The notes beneath the pieces were generated by a model. That model saw only the letters and a program-made list of their open reading frames with translations, was not told where the DNA came from and ran no database searches. From Caprella mutica (Eukaryota; Arthropoda; Malacostraca; Amphipoda; Caprellidae), in contig CANNZV010000118.1 in assembly GCA_947561585.1 (NCBI GenBank), positions 186,001 to 250,000 on the forward strand: a DNA stretch of 64,000 bases, written 5' to 3'. Position 1 is the stretch's first letter. Each line of letters begins with the position of its first letter. The position numbers and the translations under genes are program-made. Below are positions 34,808 to 44,386 of the stretch, piece after piece.

Positions 34808-35033
34808 ATCAGTGTAGGAAGGCAACAGGTTATTATTGATGCAAGTTTCATTGAAACGTCGATGAGCCTTTAGAGTTACTACTTTTATGGATGCTTTTTC
34901 CGAGTTTCTGAATAGGTGTTTAATTTCATTAGTTGATATTTTTAGAATAATTTTCGACAACCAGATGGTTAAAAACTTTTGAGTGGGTATTTAAGATTTT
35001 TATTTAAAAAAAAAAAATGACAAGAGTTAAAAT

Positions 35034-35073
35034 GTTGCAACGTCTCGAAAAAATACTTTTTTCATCATCAGGC
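35034..35073 (-). ncRNA. Hammerhead-ribozyme-like core (left arm, degenerate)
   Basis: On the minus strand: CCTGATGATG, then a hairpin GAAAAAAGTATTTTTTC with a perfect 7-bp stem, then GAGACGTTGCAAC. The hammerhead core needs CUGAUGA before stem II and GAAA after it. Here GAAA reads GAGA, so this copy would probably be inactive. Penelope-like elements are known to carry hammerhead motifs in their terminal repeats. Confidence 0.5.
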
Positions 35074-35562
35074 TAAAAACATTTATCTGAAATAACACGA
35101 AGAGTTTAATATATAGTTAATGATTGAATTTACTAAATTATTGAGTTATTTCGGGATTGAATATGGAAAAAAAATATAAAGTAAAGAAAAAAATGATAAT
35201 ATAGATTGTATGGTAATATGAATTGATCGGTAATATGGAATGATCGGTAATATGAATTTATCGGTAATATGAGAGCTGGTTCAATTTCATTAGTTGATAT
35301 TTTTAGAATAATTTTCGACAAGCAGATGGTTAAAAACTTTTGAGTGGGCATTTAAGCTCTCATATTACCGATCAATTCATATTACCAATCAATCCATATT
35401 ACCGATCAATTCATATTACCGTACAATCTATATTATCATTTTGTTTTCTTTACTTTATATTTTGTTTTTCCATATTCAATCCTGAAATAACTCAATAATT
35501 TATTAAATTCATTCATTAACTATATATTAAACTCTTCGTGTTATTTCAGATAAATGTTTTTA

Positions 35563-35602
35563 GCCTGATGATGAAATAAGTATTTTTTCGAAACGTTGCA
35601 AC
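35563..35602 (+). ncRNA. Hammerhead-ribozyme-like core (right arm)
   Basis: CTGATGA (35565-35571) and GAAAC (35590-35594) are both intact and are separated by a weaker stem II (GAAATA against TATTTTTTC). GTTGCAAC follows as a possible minimal stem III. Compared with the left arm, the core is conserved but stem II has lost pairing. Confidence 0.5.
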
Positions 35603-35811
35603 ATTTTAACTCTTGTCATTTTTTTTTTTTAAATAAAAATCTTAAATACCCACTCAAATGTTTTTAACCATCTGGTTGTCGAAAATTATTCTAAAAATAT
35701 CAACTAATGAAATTAAACACCTATTCAGAAGCTTGGAAAAAGCATCCATAAAAGTAGTAACTCTAAAGGCTCATCGACGTTTCAATGAAACTTGCATCAA
35801 TATTATGAAAT

Positions 35812-36032
35812 GTTCAGTTATCGAATATCATGATTGTCAAAAAATAATTTACGTTAAACAATATGGATTCGGAGCGGGATTCAGTTCATCGGATGCGATG
35901 TTATGGTTCACAGATAGGTGCTCAGATTTTATTGATAAAAAAAACTCAAGCACTTGCAATAATTCTAGACCTATATATTATAGCCTCGGTGTAGGATCGC
36001 GGAAAAAAAAGATGGCCGACATGGTGTCATAA
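35812..36032 (+). pseudogene. LINE RT fragment, copy 2, 3' part
   Basis: Continuation of 34240-34807 after the insertion: IIYVKQYGFGAGFSSSDAML, FTDRCSDFIDKK, then sequence without RT motifs ending at a TAA near 36032. The longer frame starting at 35658 is an artefact because its first 50 codons come from the Penelope-like arm. Confidence 0.6.
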
Positions 36033-36744
36033 CAAACCGCACGTTTTCTATTGAAAATGCGATGGAAATGGTTTGTCACTCGAAATTTTACATTAAATTC
36101 TCAATCAATACGAACAACTAGAACTTCAAAATTCATCCAATAGGTATTAGAAAACTTGTGATCAATAATCAGAAACAATTTTGTTGTTTTAATGATAATT
36201 TACGATGTCTTTTGTGGAATTTATACGACGCATCCAATTCATGCAGCTAATCTACCTAGGTATGCCGTCTGTATAATTATTTGATTTGTGGGAAGGTTTG
36301 AAAGTTTGTTTAATTTTAATAATAATTTATTTAATTTAAAAAAAATTCTTCCTTAAAATTTTGTAGGATTGATTGACTACACAAAATCGATTTTTTTCAC
36401 ATAAAAAAATTAAATTTGATAAATACATGAAGTGAAGTATTCATTAAAAGTTTCATTATTGTATCCATTTAATTAGTGTTGTATAATGAATACCAAACAT
36501 TGTATCATGCGTTTCATTGTAATAAGGAGGGGTAAAAAATAAACATTTTTAGTGCAGAAGTTTATGTATATTAAAATAATAACAAAAAATATATACTTAT
36601 TTTCAATCATACTATTGAAACTTATGTATTAGCTATATTGATAGAAAACCAATAAGACTATTTGATCACTATTTAGACATGCATTTTGTCATATATACAT
36701 TTTTTATTGCTATATACAGAACATTCCATATATTACATAGTTCA

Positions 36745-37583
36745 TTAATAATTACCACAAAGTCGTTGTTTGAGATAATTTATATGACTATCTTTAAGAC
36801 CAGGTACATCAATATTAGAAGTGAGAGCAAATTTCCTAATGTAATCTGCACTAGGAAGAGTTAGAAAAAATTATTTTCACGCATAAATTTATATGCTGCA
36901 GGATTACTATAATATAGAGTGCAAGAAAAAAGCATAAAATCTGCACTATACCTTTTCCTATTATTACCTAGAAGTAATATTTGTTCCTTCAACCTAACAT
37001 AGTTTACATAATTTTCACCTAATTTTTCTTCCATAACTTCATTTAACATTTGGAAGGTAGAGCAAGTTTGTCTGAACTAACAACAGAACCATCTTCATAG
37101 TTATACATATGTGAAAGCAAAATTTTAAATTTAGATCACTTATCACACAACATGCTATCACCAAATATAAAATCAAATGTGGAATTATTTAGAAGAACAT
37201 CTTTAGAGAACACAGAAATATTTAAATTAGAATGCACTTTGAAAGAAAGAAGAAAATGGGGTGTCATATTATGTTCATGTACAAGTCTACCACAAAAAAA
37301 ATATTACCTTTACATTCACTAATCGTCCATTTAGTCACAATATACCCTGCAATTTTCTTTAAACGATTCCAAATCTATTATCTTGTCATTATCTAAGAAC
37401 TCTCCAAATTTTGAGCATCTCTCTCTTCAATTATCTTCAACCTTCTAATATGAAGGTTGCCCAGGAAAAATTGTTGGGATAGCACCTTTCTGGAGCCTTA
37501 ACCTTCTTTTCACCTCTAGTCCATAATTCAGAACACACAACTGAATGATTAGACGGTGTGAACTTCTCCCTGTAATTAGGCAT
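36745..37583 (-). pseudogene. P-element/THAP9-like transposase, decayed
   Basis: Read on the minus strand, the first part looks like the C-terminal half of a THAP zinc finger: MPNYREKFTPSNHSVVCSEL then LQKGAIPTIFPGQPSY, where the AxPTIFP box is the hallmark of THAP domains. After several stops follow HEHNMTPHFLLSFKVHSN and FGDSMLCDK. An intact frame (37049-36861) has VNYVRLKEQIL, RKRYSADFMLFSCTLYYSNP and AAYKFMRENNFF. A last stretch reads LPSADYIRKFALTSNIDVPG. RKYSxxxxxFxLTLxYxSPxAYxxxR is the conserved block preceding the catalytic core in P/THAP9 transposases. At least four stops or frame changes are present, and the RNase H-like catalytic core is missing, so it is a truncated relic. It starts about 120 bp after the second segmental copy ends. 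Confidence 0.6.
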
Positions 37584-37785
37584 CTATGAAAAACTTCTAT
37601 CTACTGAGCAATCACATGAGAGTAATTTTATTTCATAATTTACCGTCAATATCAATTTCATAGCAACAAATATTAATATTTTAATTAAATTACTAGAGCA
37701 ACACAATGTAAAAATCATGATAATTGATTCAAATTTGAAAACTAAAAATTGAAAATACAAGATTAAATATAGCTAAGTTATGTAT

Positions 37786-38186
37786 GGTATTAGGAATTTT
37801 CGCCGTAAGAAAATTCACCGTGAAGAATTTTTGCCGTGAATTATTTTTCAACTCTCGGTTTAAGAACCCCAGACAAATAAAAATATTACCACAATAAATG
37901 CTAGGGTCCTTTTCCAAAACCCATTACCAAGGACACTTATAGACTATAAAGAACGAAAAGTTATGTTTGATTGTCCAAAAATTGTGGTTTTTCTTTGTAT
38001 GAAATTGTTATTGTTTGCTGGTAAGCTATTGGAAAGCATTCTTGGTTACGGGGGTTACAAAAGGACTAAAAATAATTGTGGTTATCACTTAATTTGCCTA
38101 AGGTTCTAAAGTTGAGAGTTAAAATAAATTATCTTGGCGAAATTTCCCCACGGCGAATTTCCTTATGACAAAGTTTCCGGTCACGA
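37786..38186. mobile_element. Foldback element FB-C (401 bp)
   Basis: Left arm GGTATTAGGAATTTTCGCCG followed by TAAGAAAATTCACCGTGAAG units. The right arm has the inverted form (GGCGAAATTTCCCCACGGCG) and ends CCGGTCACGA. TTATGTAT flanks both sides (37778-37785 and 38187-38194). The right end CCGGTCAC matches FB-A and FB-D, but the sub-repeat (GAAATTTCGCCGT) is different. A single left arm of the same family lies at 49560-49655. Confidence 0.7.
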
Positions 38187-38194
38187 TTATGTAT

Positions 38195-39179
38195 ATCTAT
38201 AGGAGACACTTACCTATGGAATGCTTTGAGCCATTTAGCATACAGTGCCTCTTCTTTCGGACAGGAATCAAAATTTTGTACTGGATCCATAATTTGACTT
38301 GCAACCAGGGACGCATCAACGCTTCGGCATATCTGCAAAATAAGTCATTAAATGTAATTACTTTTTAATTTCATATGTTTAAAATAGGGTCACAACATTT
38401 ACACTTTCTAATTTTCTAAACACTACAAGCTGGGTAAATTTGATATCAAGTTGCTAGCTACCTAATTAGGTAGGTGAAGTTTTCAAGAGTTTTGTATGGT
38501 AAAGGCATCAGATTATTTGTATATACCTCATTTACCATTAAACTAAGAATTTATATTTTAATTACATAGTTTAGTTCATGCATGAACATAACAGGCAATT
38601 TTAACTACTTAACGCTGTGATATTATAATGATTTTCTTCGAAAACTACCATAAATTTAGAAATTTGAGTTAAAAAATGTTTTTCCTTTTCCTTCATTCTA
38701 ACAAAATATTTTCTCACGTTCAGAAAAGTGTAATTGGATAAAACTTTCTCCCTAAACTTTAAGACTTAACTTTATAGGATGAATTGCAAAAGTGTTTACT
38801 TCAAATTAAACAAAATTTGAAGTCTTCAGATCACACTGAGATGTAAGCATATGTTGCAAGATTAACACACAAATTGAATGTCGAAAATTGAATTTATAGA
38901 TCAATGAATAGTTGCTTGGTTGAGAATGTTTGAATATTTGGTTCATCCGAGCAATAAATATTTCAGAATTATTTTACATTCTTTCATTTCAAAGTATCCT
39001 CCGTAGTTGCATTTGATAAAAATTACCACTGTCGCATTTGGAATTATTTATAAAAATGCCATACTATTGAATAGAAATATTTCCTTCAAAGATTCGTCAT
39101 GTTGAGTTATTTAATTCATTTTAAATATAAGAAATTGTCGCCATGCAATTCACTGTGACAATACGCAATGACAATGATT
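38195..39179. other. AT-rich spacer
   Basis: No gene is supported. The only frame is 38165-38368, which begins inside FB-C and shows no motif. Confidence 0.45.
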
Positions 39180-39394
39180 ATTGTTATTCGGAACAACTCG
39201 CCGTGTCATTTTCGCTTAACCGCCGTATTCATCATTTATATATAAAACACTAGTGTATCTCCCCATTACAATTAATTTTAGTAAAAGATAAACAAGATAT
39301 AAATTAAATATATATATCTAAAGAATAGATTGAAAAATAATTATTAAAAAAATTAATGTAAAAAAAATTAAGTTAAGATAAGTTTGCTTCAAAA

Positions 39395-39665
39395 GGTTAT
39401 GCAAAAAAATGTGGAAATATCGTGTAAAAATAGGTAAAATGTCAAAAAATATGTCAAAAAAATTGAGTCAAAAAAATTTATACTTATGAAAATTAGTGCC
39501 AAAAAAGATTTGTGCAAAAAACTAATGTCCAAAAATTGAGTCAGAAAAAGGCTTATAAAAAAATTTGTGTCCAATAAATTTGTGTCAAAAAATCGTGTCA
39601 AAAAAATGTACGTCAAAAAATACTGTGTCAAAAGATTTGTGTAAAGAAAATTATATCCAAAAAAT
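39395..39665. repeat. Irregular tandem repeat, TGTCAAAAAA units
   Basis: About 15 units of 15-20 bp built on GTGTCAAAAAAATTTGTG, with much length variation. The minus-strand frame at 39389-39733 is a translation of this repeat and not a gene. Confidence 0.75.
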
Positions 39666-40019
39666 TTATATATACATATATAAAATGTTAAAGCGTGACA
39701 TTTTTCTTGCAACCAACCGATAGACAAAGACACACTGTATTAGTATATAGGGTGATATTATAAAGGTAAAACTAAAAAAAATCATAGACATATTTTGAAA
39801 GGTTTTATTTTTCAATTTAAAATTTAAATTAAATGTTTTTTTACTAAACAAATAAACTTCTAATAATAACTATTATAAATATAGAGTGTGTTGTAAATTA
39901 ACTACAAAACTTTTGTTTTTTTGTTTTTAAAATCTCTTGGGAAGAAAATAAGTTCATCAGTTTTTTTAATACTTTTAATGACCAGTACAAAAACTAGTAT
40001 ATCGATGAAAATAAAAGAT

Positions 40020-40345
40020 TCTGTACCCATAAGGTCAAAGATTTTTGTGTTAGGTAGTCTAGTAAGTTATATTAACTATCACCTCATTATTTTCCTCTTC
40101 TATTTGTGAAGAAGCCACTGGAACTTTACTCCCTTTTCATCTCATTCCTTGGTAAGTGACTGCATTCCTGGCGTAGCTTTTCTGCATCCTTGACCATTAT
40201 CACCGACTGGCTGTTGGGGCTATTGTTCAAGGAGCCACTTTCCTTTCTGATTATTTCTTCCTGTTCCTTGTATTTAATTTCCACTTGACGTCAACAACTA
40301 CGGCCAAGTTTTCAACGCAGATGTTCTCCCTACTAGGTATAAATA
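40020..40345 (+). repeat. Dispersed module S, copy 3
   Basis: Complete copy of the module: AAAGATTTTTGTGTTAGGTA, ATCACCTCATTATTTTCCTC, GAGCCACTTTCCTTTCTGA, CTTGTATTTAATTTCC, TTGACGTCAACAAC. It lies inside FB-D copy 1. Confidence 0.65.
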
Positions 40346-40555
40346 TGTCTACGAAACAAACAAATAAATTTAAATAATGTTTTTCATAATAATATATAAA
40401 AATAATATTGTACTATTATTGTTTTATTATCAATGACACTTGTTTCGATTGAGGCATCTCAAAAGGGTACACAGAAAGCTGTCATGCGAAAAACTGCCAA
40501 AGTGGAAAACTGCCATGCAGGAAATTGCCTGGCGGAAAACTGCCAGTCACTTACT

Positions 40556-41289
40556 GGCAATTTAATGACTTTAGTCCATAATGACATATGAATTTATAAA
40601 AAATAACGTTCGCCTTTCTCTAAGGAATTAAGGGACATTCATTTCTACAGTGATAAACAAATAGATATTGGATACCTTAATATTCAAAGGAAAATAATAT
40701 TTCAACAAAGCTACCTGATTAAACACTAGAAGAAATTATAATTACCATTTTTAACGTATTTCTAAGTCACTTACATTTTATAAAACTTGTTTGGTTAAGT
40801 ATTTACTCTCATTTTTTAAATTTCCTATTGACTTCAGAAATATAGCCTTTTGTACCGCAGCAAACGTTAAACCCCGTGTACTGATTTGTGATAAATAGGT
40901 GGTTAGATATTCTCACAATAATGTAATTATAAATTATACCATGAATAAAATGAATATTTAATCAATTTATAAAAGGAGGGCAAATATACAGAGTGTCCCT
41001 ACCCACAAAATATTGTATTTTGGAGCTTTGATAGGCAGAGTGGGCTAATCGACAGCGCTTTGCATATATACTGAAAAATGAAAAGCTCAGTTGGTTAGGC
41101 CACTTTGCCGTTATGAATATAGGGGCTGCTAACTGACTAGCTATGGCCTAACGGCTGATATTGATGCAAGTTACCATGACAGCGATAAGCTGTTGCACTC
41201 CATTAGTTTACATATAGCTATCATATACTATTTCATTTGATAAATTTAAAGGTACAGATGCAAGAATAATATATAAAATAGGTAATAAT
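40556..41289. other. AT-rich spacer
   Basis: No coding or repeat structure is supported. Confidence 0.45.
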
Positions 41290-41835
41290 GTCTATTTTCA
41301 CTTTTCTCTGATAGTTCATCATTACTGTGACTCTTTTATGTGATAGTACATCATCACTGTGACTCTTTTCTCTGATAGTACATATCCACAGTGACTCTTT
41401 TCTCTGATAGTACATGATCACAGTGCCTCTTTACCCTGATAGTACATAATTACTGTGACTCTTTTCTCTGACAGTACATCATCACTCCGACTCTTTTCTC
41501 TGATAGTACATCATCATAGTGACTAATTACTCTGATAGTACATTTTCAAAGTGACTTTTCGCTGATAGTACATAATCCCAGTAACTCTTTTCTATGATAA
41601 TACATAATCACAGTAACTCTTTTCTCTGATAATACATAATCACAGTGACTCTTTTCTCTGATAGTACATAATCCCAGTAACTCTTTTCTCTTATAGTACA
41701 TAATTACAGTGACTCTTTTCACTGATAGTAAATAACCCCAGGAACTCTTTCCTCTTATAGTACATAATCACAGTGACTCTTTTCTCTGATAGTACATAAT
41801 TCCAGTGACTCTTTTCTCTGATAGAACATCATCCC
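41290..41835. repeat. 31-32 bp minisatellite
   Basis: About 17 units of TGACTCTTTTCTCTGATAGT followed by ACATAATCACAG. Unit variants include ATCATCAC, ATAATCCC and ATAATTAC. The minus-strand frame at 41233-41421 is a translation of the array. Confidence 0.92.
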
Positions 41836-41845
41836 AACCAAGTAT

Positions 41846-42235
41846 CTTATTTACGCTATTAGTTACAAGAGTACCAACCCTATCTCATATTTACAGTGAT
41901 ATTTTCTTCAGTTCAAACATAAACTATAATTTATGGTGGCAGTTACATGAGTACCAAAACTATCTATTATTCACTGTGATTGTTTCAGTAGTACCAGCCC
42001 TGTCTCTTATTTACAATGATATTTACAGGAGTACCAACCCTATCTCGTATTTAGGGTGATTCGTGATTGTAATTTACAGGGGTAACAACCCTATAACTCT
42101 TATTTACGGTGATTCGTGATTGTAATTCACAGTAGTAGTACCAACCCTATCTCTCATTTACAATGATAATAACAGGAGTACTAATCCTATATGTTATTTA
42201 CGGTGATAGTTACAGGAGTACCAAACCTATCTCTC
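41846..42235. repeat. Second minisatellite, about 39-bp units
   Basis: Seven to eight units resembling ACAGGAGTACCAACCCTATC followed by TCTTATTTACAGTGATAGTT. Some units carry an inserted TCGTGATTGTAATT. It directly follows the 31-bp array and shares the words GTGA and GATAGT with it. Confidence 0.85.
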
Positions 42236-42415
42236 TATTTTCTATTTAATTGTGCCAGGGATAATATCACTATCACTCACTATCGTTTCAAACATTGGAT
42301 CAAATTATGTTATTCCAAGCTTCAAGTATTCATTAGTGGATACCAGAGGCTTAAGACTATCATTAATACAATCAAGAGATAAAGCAAAAGCATTAATCTA
42401 CTGATTAAGCCACTT

Positions 42416-42610
42416 TGTCTTAAGGTGGCTACACACGTTCATGCAAACTTGCGCAAGTATTTTGTGCAAGCAAACTCGAGGGTCTGTTGGACGAGACTTG
42501 CTCAATTATAGACTTTCACAAGTGACTTGAGACATAAATGAATTTGAATCCTGTCACCTGTGCAAGTCTGACTTGTTCAAGTGAAACGTAGCGTGTGTAC
42601 TGAGAATATT
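42416..42610. mobile_element. MITE with GGCTACACACG ends
   Basis: TTAAGGTGGCTACACACGTT with CAAACTTGCGCAAG on the left is matched, inverted, by CTTGTTCAAGTGAAACGTAG and CGTGTGTACTGAG on the right. Internal CAAGT/ACTTG words are numerous. Size about 195 bp. The class is uncertain. Confidence 0.5.
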
Positions 42611-42831
42611 GAAGACTTGAGAACAATTACAATAAATGTCAGCCTTGACTCAAGCGATGAGTCAGGTTGACTCGCATTTTTTTCTCAGTGTTTTTTTGAG
42701 AGAGGAATCTCCTGATATTCAGAGTTGGATTGGCTTATTACAGTTTATTGATGGGGTTAAATAGACACAAAAAACAACAGATGCATTTTGCAAATGGATA
42801 TGGATTACATAAAAATGATGCATCGTGATAC

Positions 42832-44386
42832 AAACTGCGTCCATCGCTTTATTGCAGATCACTATTTTGTGAATAATTTCAATAGTATTGATTGTACAGT
42901 AGTGAAACTTTGGTCACTGGAAGATTGCTTCTATGTTAGTATCTTGCTGAAATATTTTTTGAATCCATCTGAAAATTGGAAAGTTATGAACGTTTATGTA
43001 TTTTGAAGGCATTTTAACTGTCCATCGCTTTATTGCAGCTTCGTGAAATGGCCAAAAAATGGGCGATTAACTTCTACCGAGAGGGTAAAAATTGTAGCAG
43101 GTCCTGCAGAAGGGATGACTCTTCTATATTTAGCTAATGAATTTGGAAGGGATAAGAGAAACATAGTTTCTGTTGTGGAAGATCCCGACACCAACCCAAG
43201 GAGAGATGAGGGTACGAGGAGAAGCTTTTTCCCCTCGAAATATGCGAAAACTACCCAAGCAGGTTTTAAGGCAGGCAAATAACACTCGTGCCTCCATTTT
43301 CGACAAGGTTGTCATTGGTTATTCGTCCTAACGGTGTCTTAAATGAGACGACAACGAACGTGGAGCCCATTTCCAGACCTCCTATGGACAAGAACCAGAA
43401 GGAAAAAGGCATTAGATGTACATAGAATTACATGAAAACAAACTTCCTACTTGTTCTTTTAACAGATGAGGAAAGAGCCACCCTTGATTGTCTGGATGGA
43501 TGGGTTAAAGTTTGGATACTACTAGAGCTGTTTATCCACACTGGTTTCGTCGTCAGTGTGGCTTTATGTTTTAAGCTGGCATCATTTGTGAAACGTTAAT
43601 TGGCCCTTTCCGAGTACCAGAGGGTGTAAACCTAACAATCCAATCCTACATTGCCTCTTTTGTTGAGTACTTGTTCCCTTGGCCTAATAGTTTGCAATTA
43701 TCTCGTTGCCAAAAAATGATTTTCTTGCATAACTTCGCACAATCTCATGCTTGAAGTGTTACAACTTCTTTCCTCATATCTCTGGGCATCAAGTGAGAGA
43801 CTCTCATGACTTGATTGCCTTGTTCTCTGGTCTTAAGCCCCATTGATCATTTCTGACCGTTTCATTTGAGACATTACATCAGGACTGTTTTGACGTTAGA
43901 CCAATGACAGCCTTGTCAAAAATGGAGGCACTAGTGTCATTTTGCTGCCTTATGACCTGCCTGCGTATTTTTCGCATGTTTCGAGGGGAAATTGTTTTTC
44001 TCGTACCCTCATCTCTCCTTGGGTTTGTGTCGGGATTTTCCACAAAAGAAACTCTTGTTCTCTTAACCCATCCAAGTTATAAAGCTAATTATAGAAGAGT
44101 CCTCCCTTCTGCAGGACCTGCTACAATTTTTACCCTCTCGGTAGAAGTTAATCGCCCATTTTTTGGCCATTTCACGAAGCTGCAATAAAGCGATGGACAG
44201 TTAAAATGCCTTCAAAATACATAAACGTTCATAACTTTCTAATTTTCTCATGGATTCAAAAAATATTTCAGCAAGATACTTACATAGAAGCAATCTTCCA
44301 GTGACCAAAGTTTCACTACTGTACGATCAATATTATTAAAATTATTCACAAAATAGTGATCTGCAATAAAGCGATGGACGCAGTTT
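42832..44386 (+). mobile_element. Tc1-type element with long coding inverted repeats
   Basis: The arms 42832-43333 and 43893-44386 are inverted repeats of about 500 bp. Each arm contains GTCCATCGCTTTATTGCAG twice (in the left arm at about 42839 and 43020), giving a terminal and a subterminal site. The left arm carries the start of the transposase frame, so the right arm has its reverse complement. Only the middle (43334-43892) is single-copy. Outer ends AAACTGCGTCC are preceded by TAC on the left and followed by TA on the right, compatible with TA insertion but not exact. Confidence 0.75.
43043..43860 (+). pseudogene. Tc1/mariner-type transposase, decayed
   Basis: The first frame (43043-43282) encodes a helix-turn-helix-like start with STERVKIVAGPAEGMTLLYL then ANEFGRDKRNIVSVVEDP. 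Beyond it, in other frames and with stops, recognisable catalytic-domain pieces follow: DEERATLDCLDGWVKVW, GPFRVPEGVNLTIQSYIASF, FLHNFAQSHA and LSPIDHF. In the family the third piece is normally HDNAPSHA and the fourth SPDLNPIENFW. Here the second catalytic Asp is replaced (HNF), and the third region is damaged. The N-terminal part lies in the left long inverted repeat and is duplicated inversely at 43904-44188. It is clearly inactive. Confidence 0.6.

Larger units (their letters stand above)
34808..35799. mobile_element. Palindromic Penelope-like insertion (992 bp)
   Basis: An exact 12-bp duplication ATATTATGAAAT flanks it (34796-34807 and 35800-35811), and copy 1 of the segment has the empty site. 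The left arm 34836-35277 and right arm 35355-35799 are near-perfect inverted repeats. The 77-base spacer repeats part of the left arm (34919-34996). Each arm carries a hammerhead-like core. The variable-length target duplication and hammerhead-like cores fit Penelope-like elements, whose copies often have partly inverted terminal repeats. No RT or endonuclease sequence is inside. A run of about 12 A (34% of one short stretch) precedes GACAAGAGTT in each arm. Confidence 0.75.
30758..36626 (+). repeat. Segmental duplication, copy 2 (5.9 kb with insertion)
   Basis: Direct repeat of 21760-26640. The length difference is almost entirely the 992-bp insertion with 12-bp target duplication at 34808-35799, partly offset by a 43-bp deletion in the GIY-YIG region. 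Apart from these, differences are scattered single bases and runs of A or T. The distance between the copies is about 4.1 kb. Confidence 0.93.
39180..40555 (+). mobile_element. Foldback element FB-D, copy 1 (ends uncertain)
   Basis: The left side begins near CGGAACAACTCGCCGTGTCA and TTAACCGCCGTATTCATC, homologous to 56150-56190 in FB-D copy 2. The interior shares the stretches TGTTGTAAATTAAC and module S (40020-40345) with copy 2. The right side (40480-40555) is a tandem series of GGAAAACTGCCATGCA-like units ending CTGCCAGTCAC, close to the CCGGTCACC terminus of the other foldbacks. The right sub-repeat differs from the left one, so this copy may be a recombinant. No target duplication was resolved. 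Confidence 0.5.

Noticed and set aside
35658..36032. 124-codon plus-strand frame
   Set aside because: It is a chance fusion of the Penelope-like arm with the LINE RT fragment across the target-site duplication.
39389..39733. 114-codon minus-strand frame
   Set aside because: It translates the TGTCAAAAAA tandem repeat and has no independent support.
43030..43315. Minus-strand frames opposite the Tc1-type N-terminus
   Set aside because: They are shadows created by the inverted copy of the transposase start; motifs fit only the plus-strand reading of the left arm.
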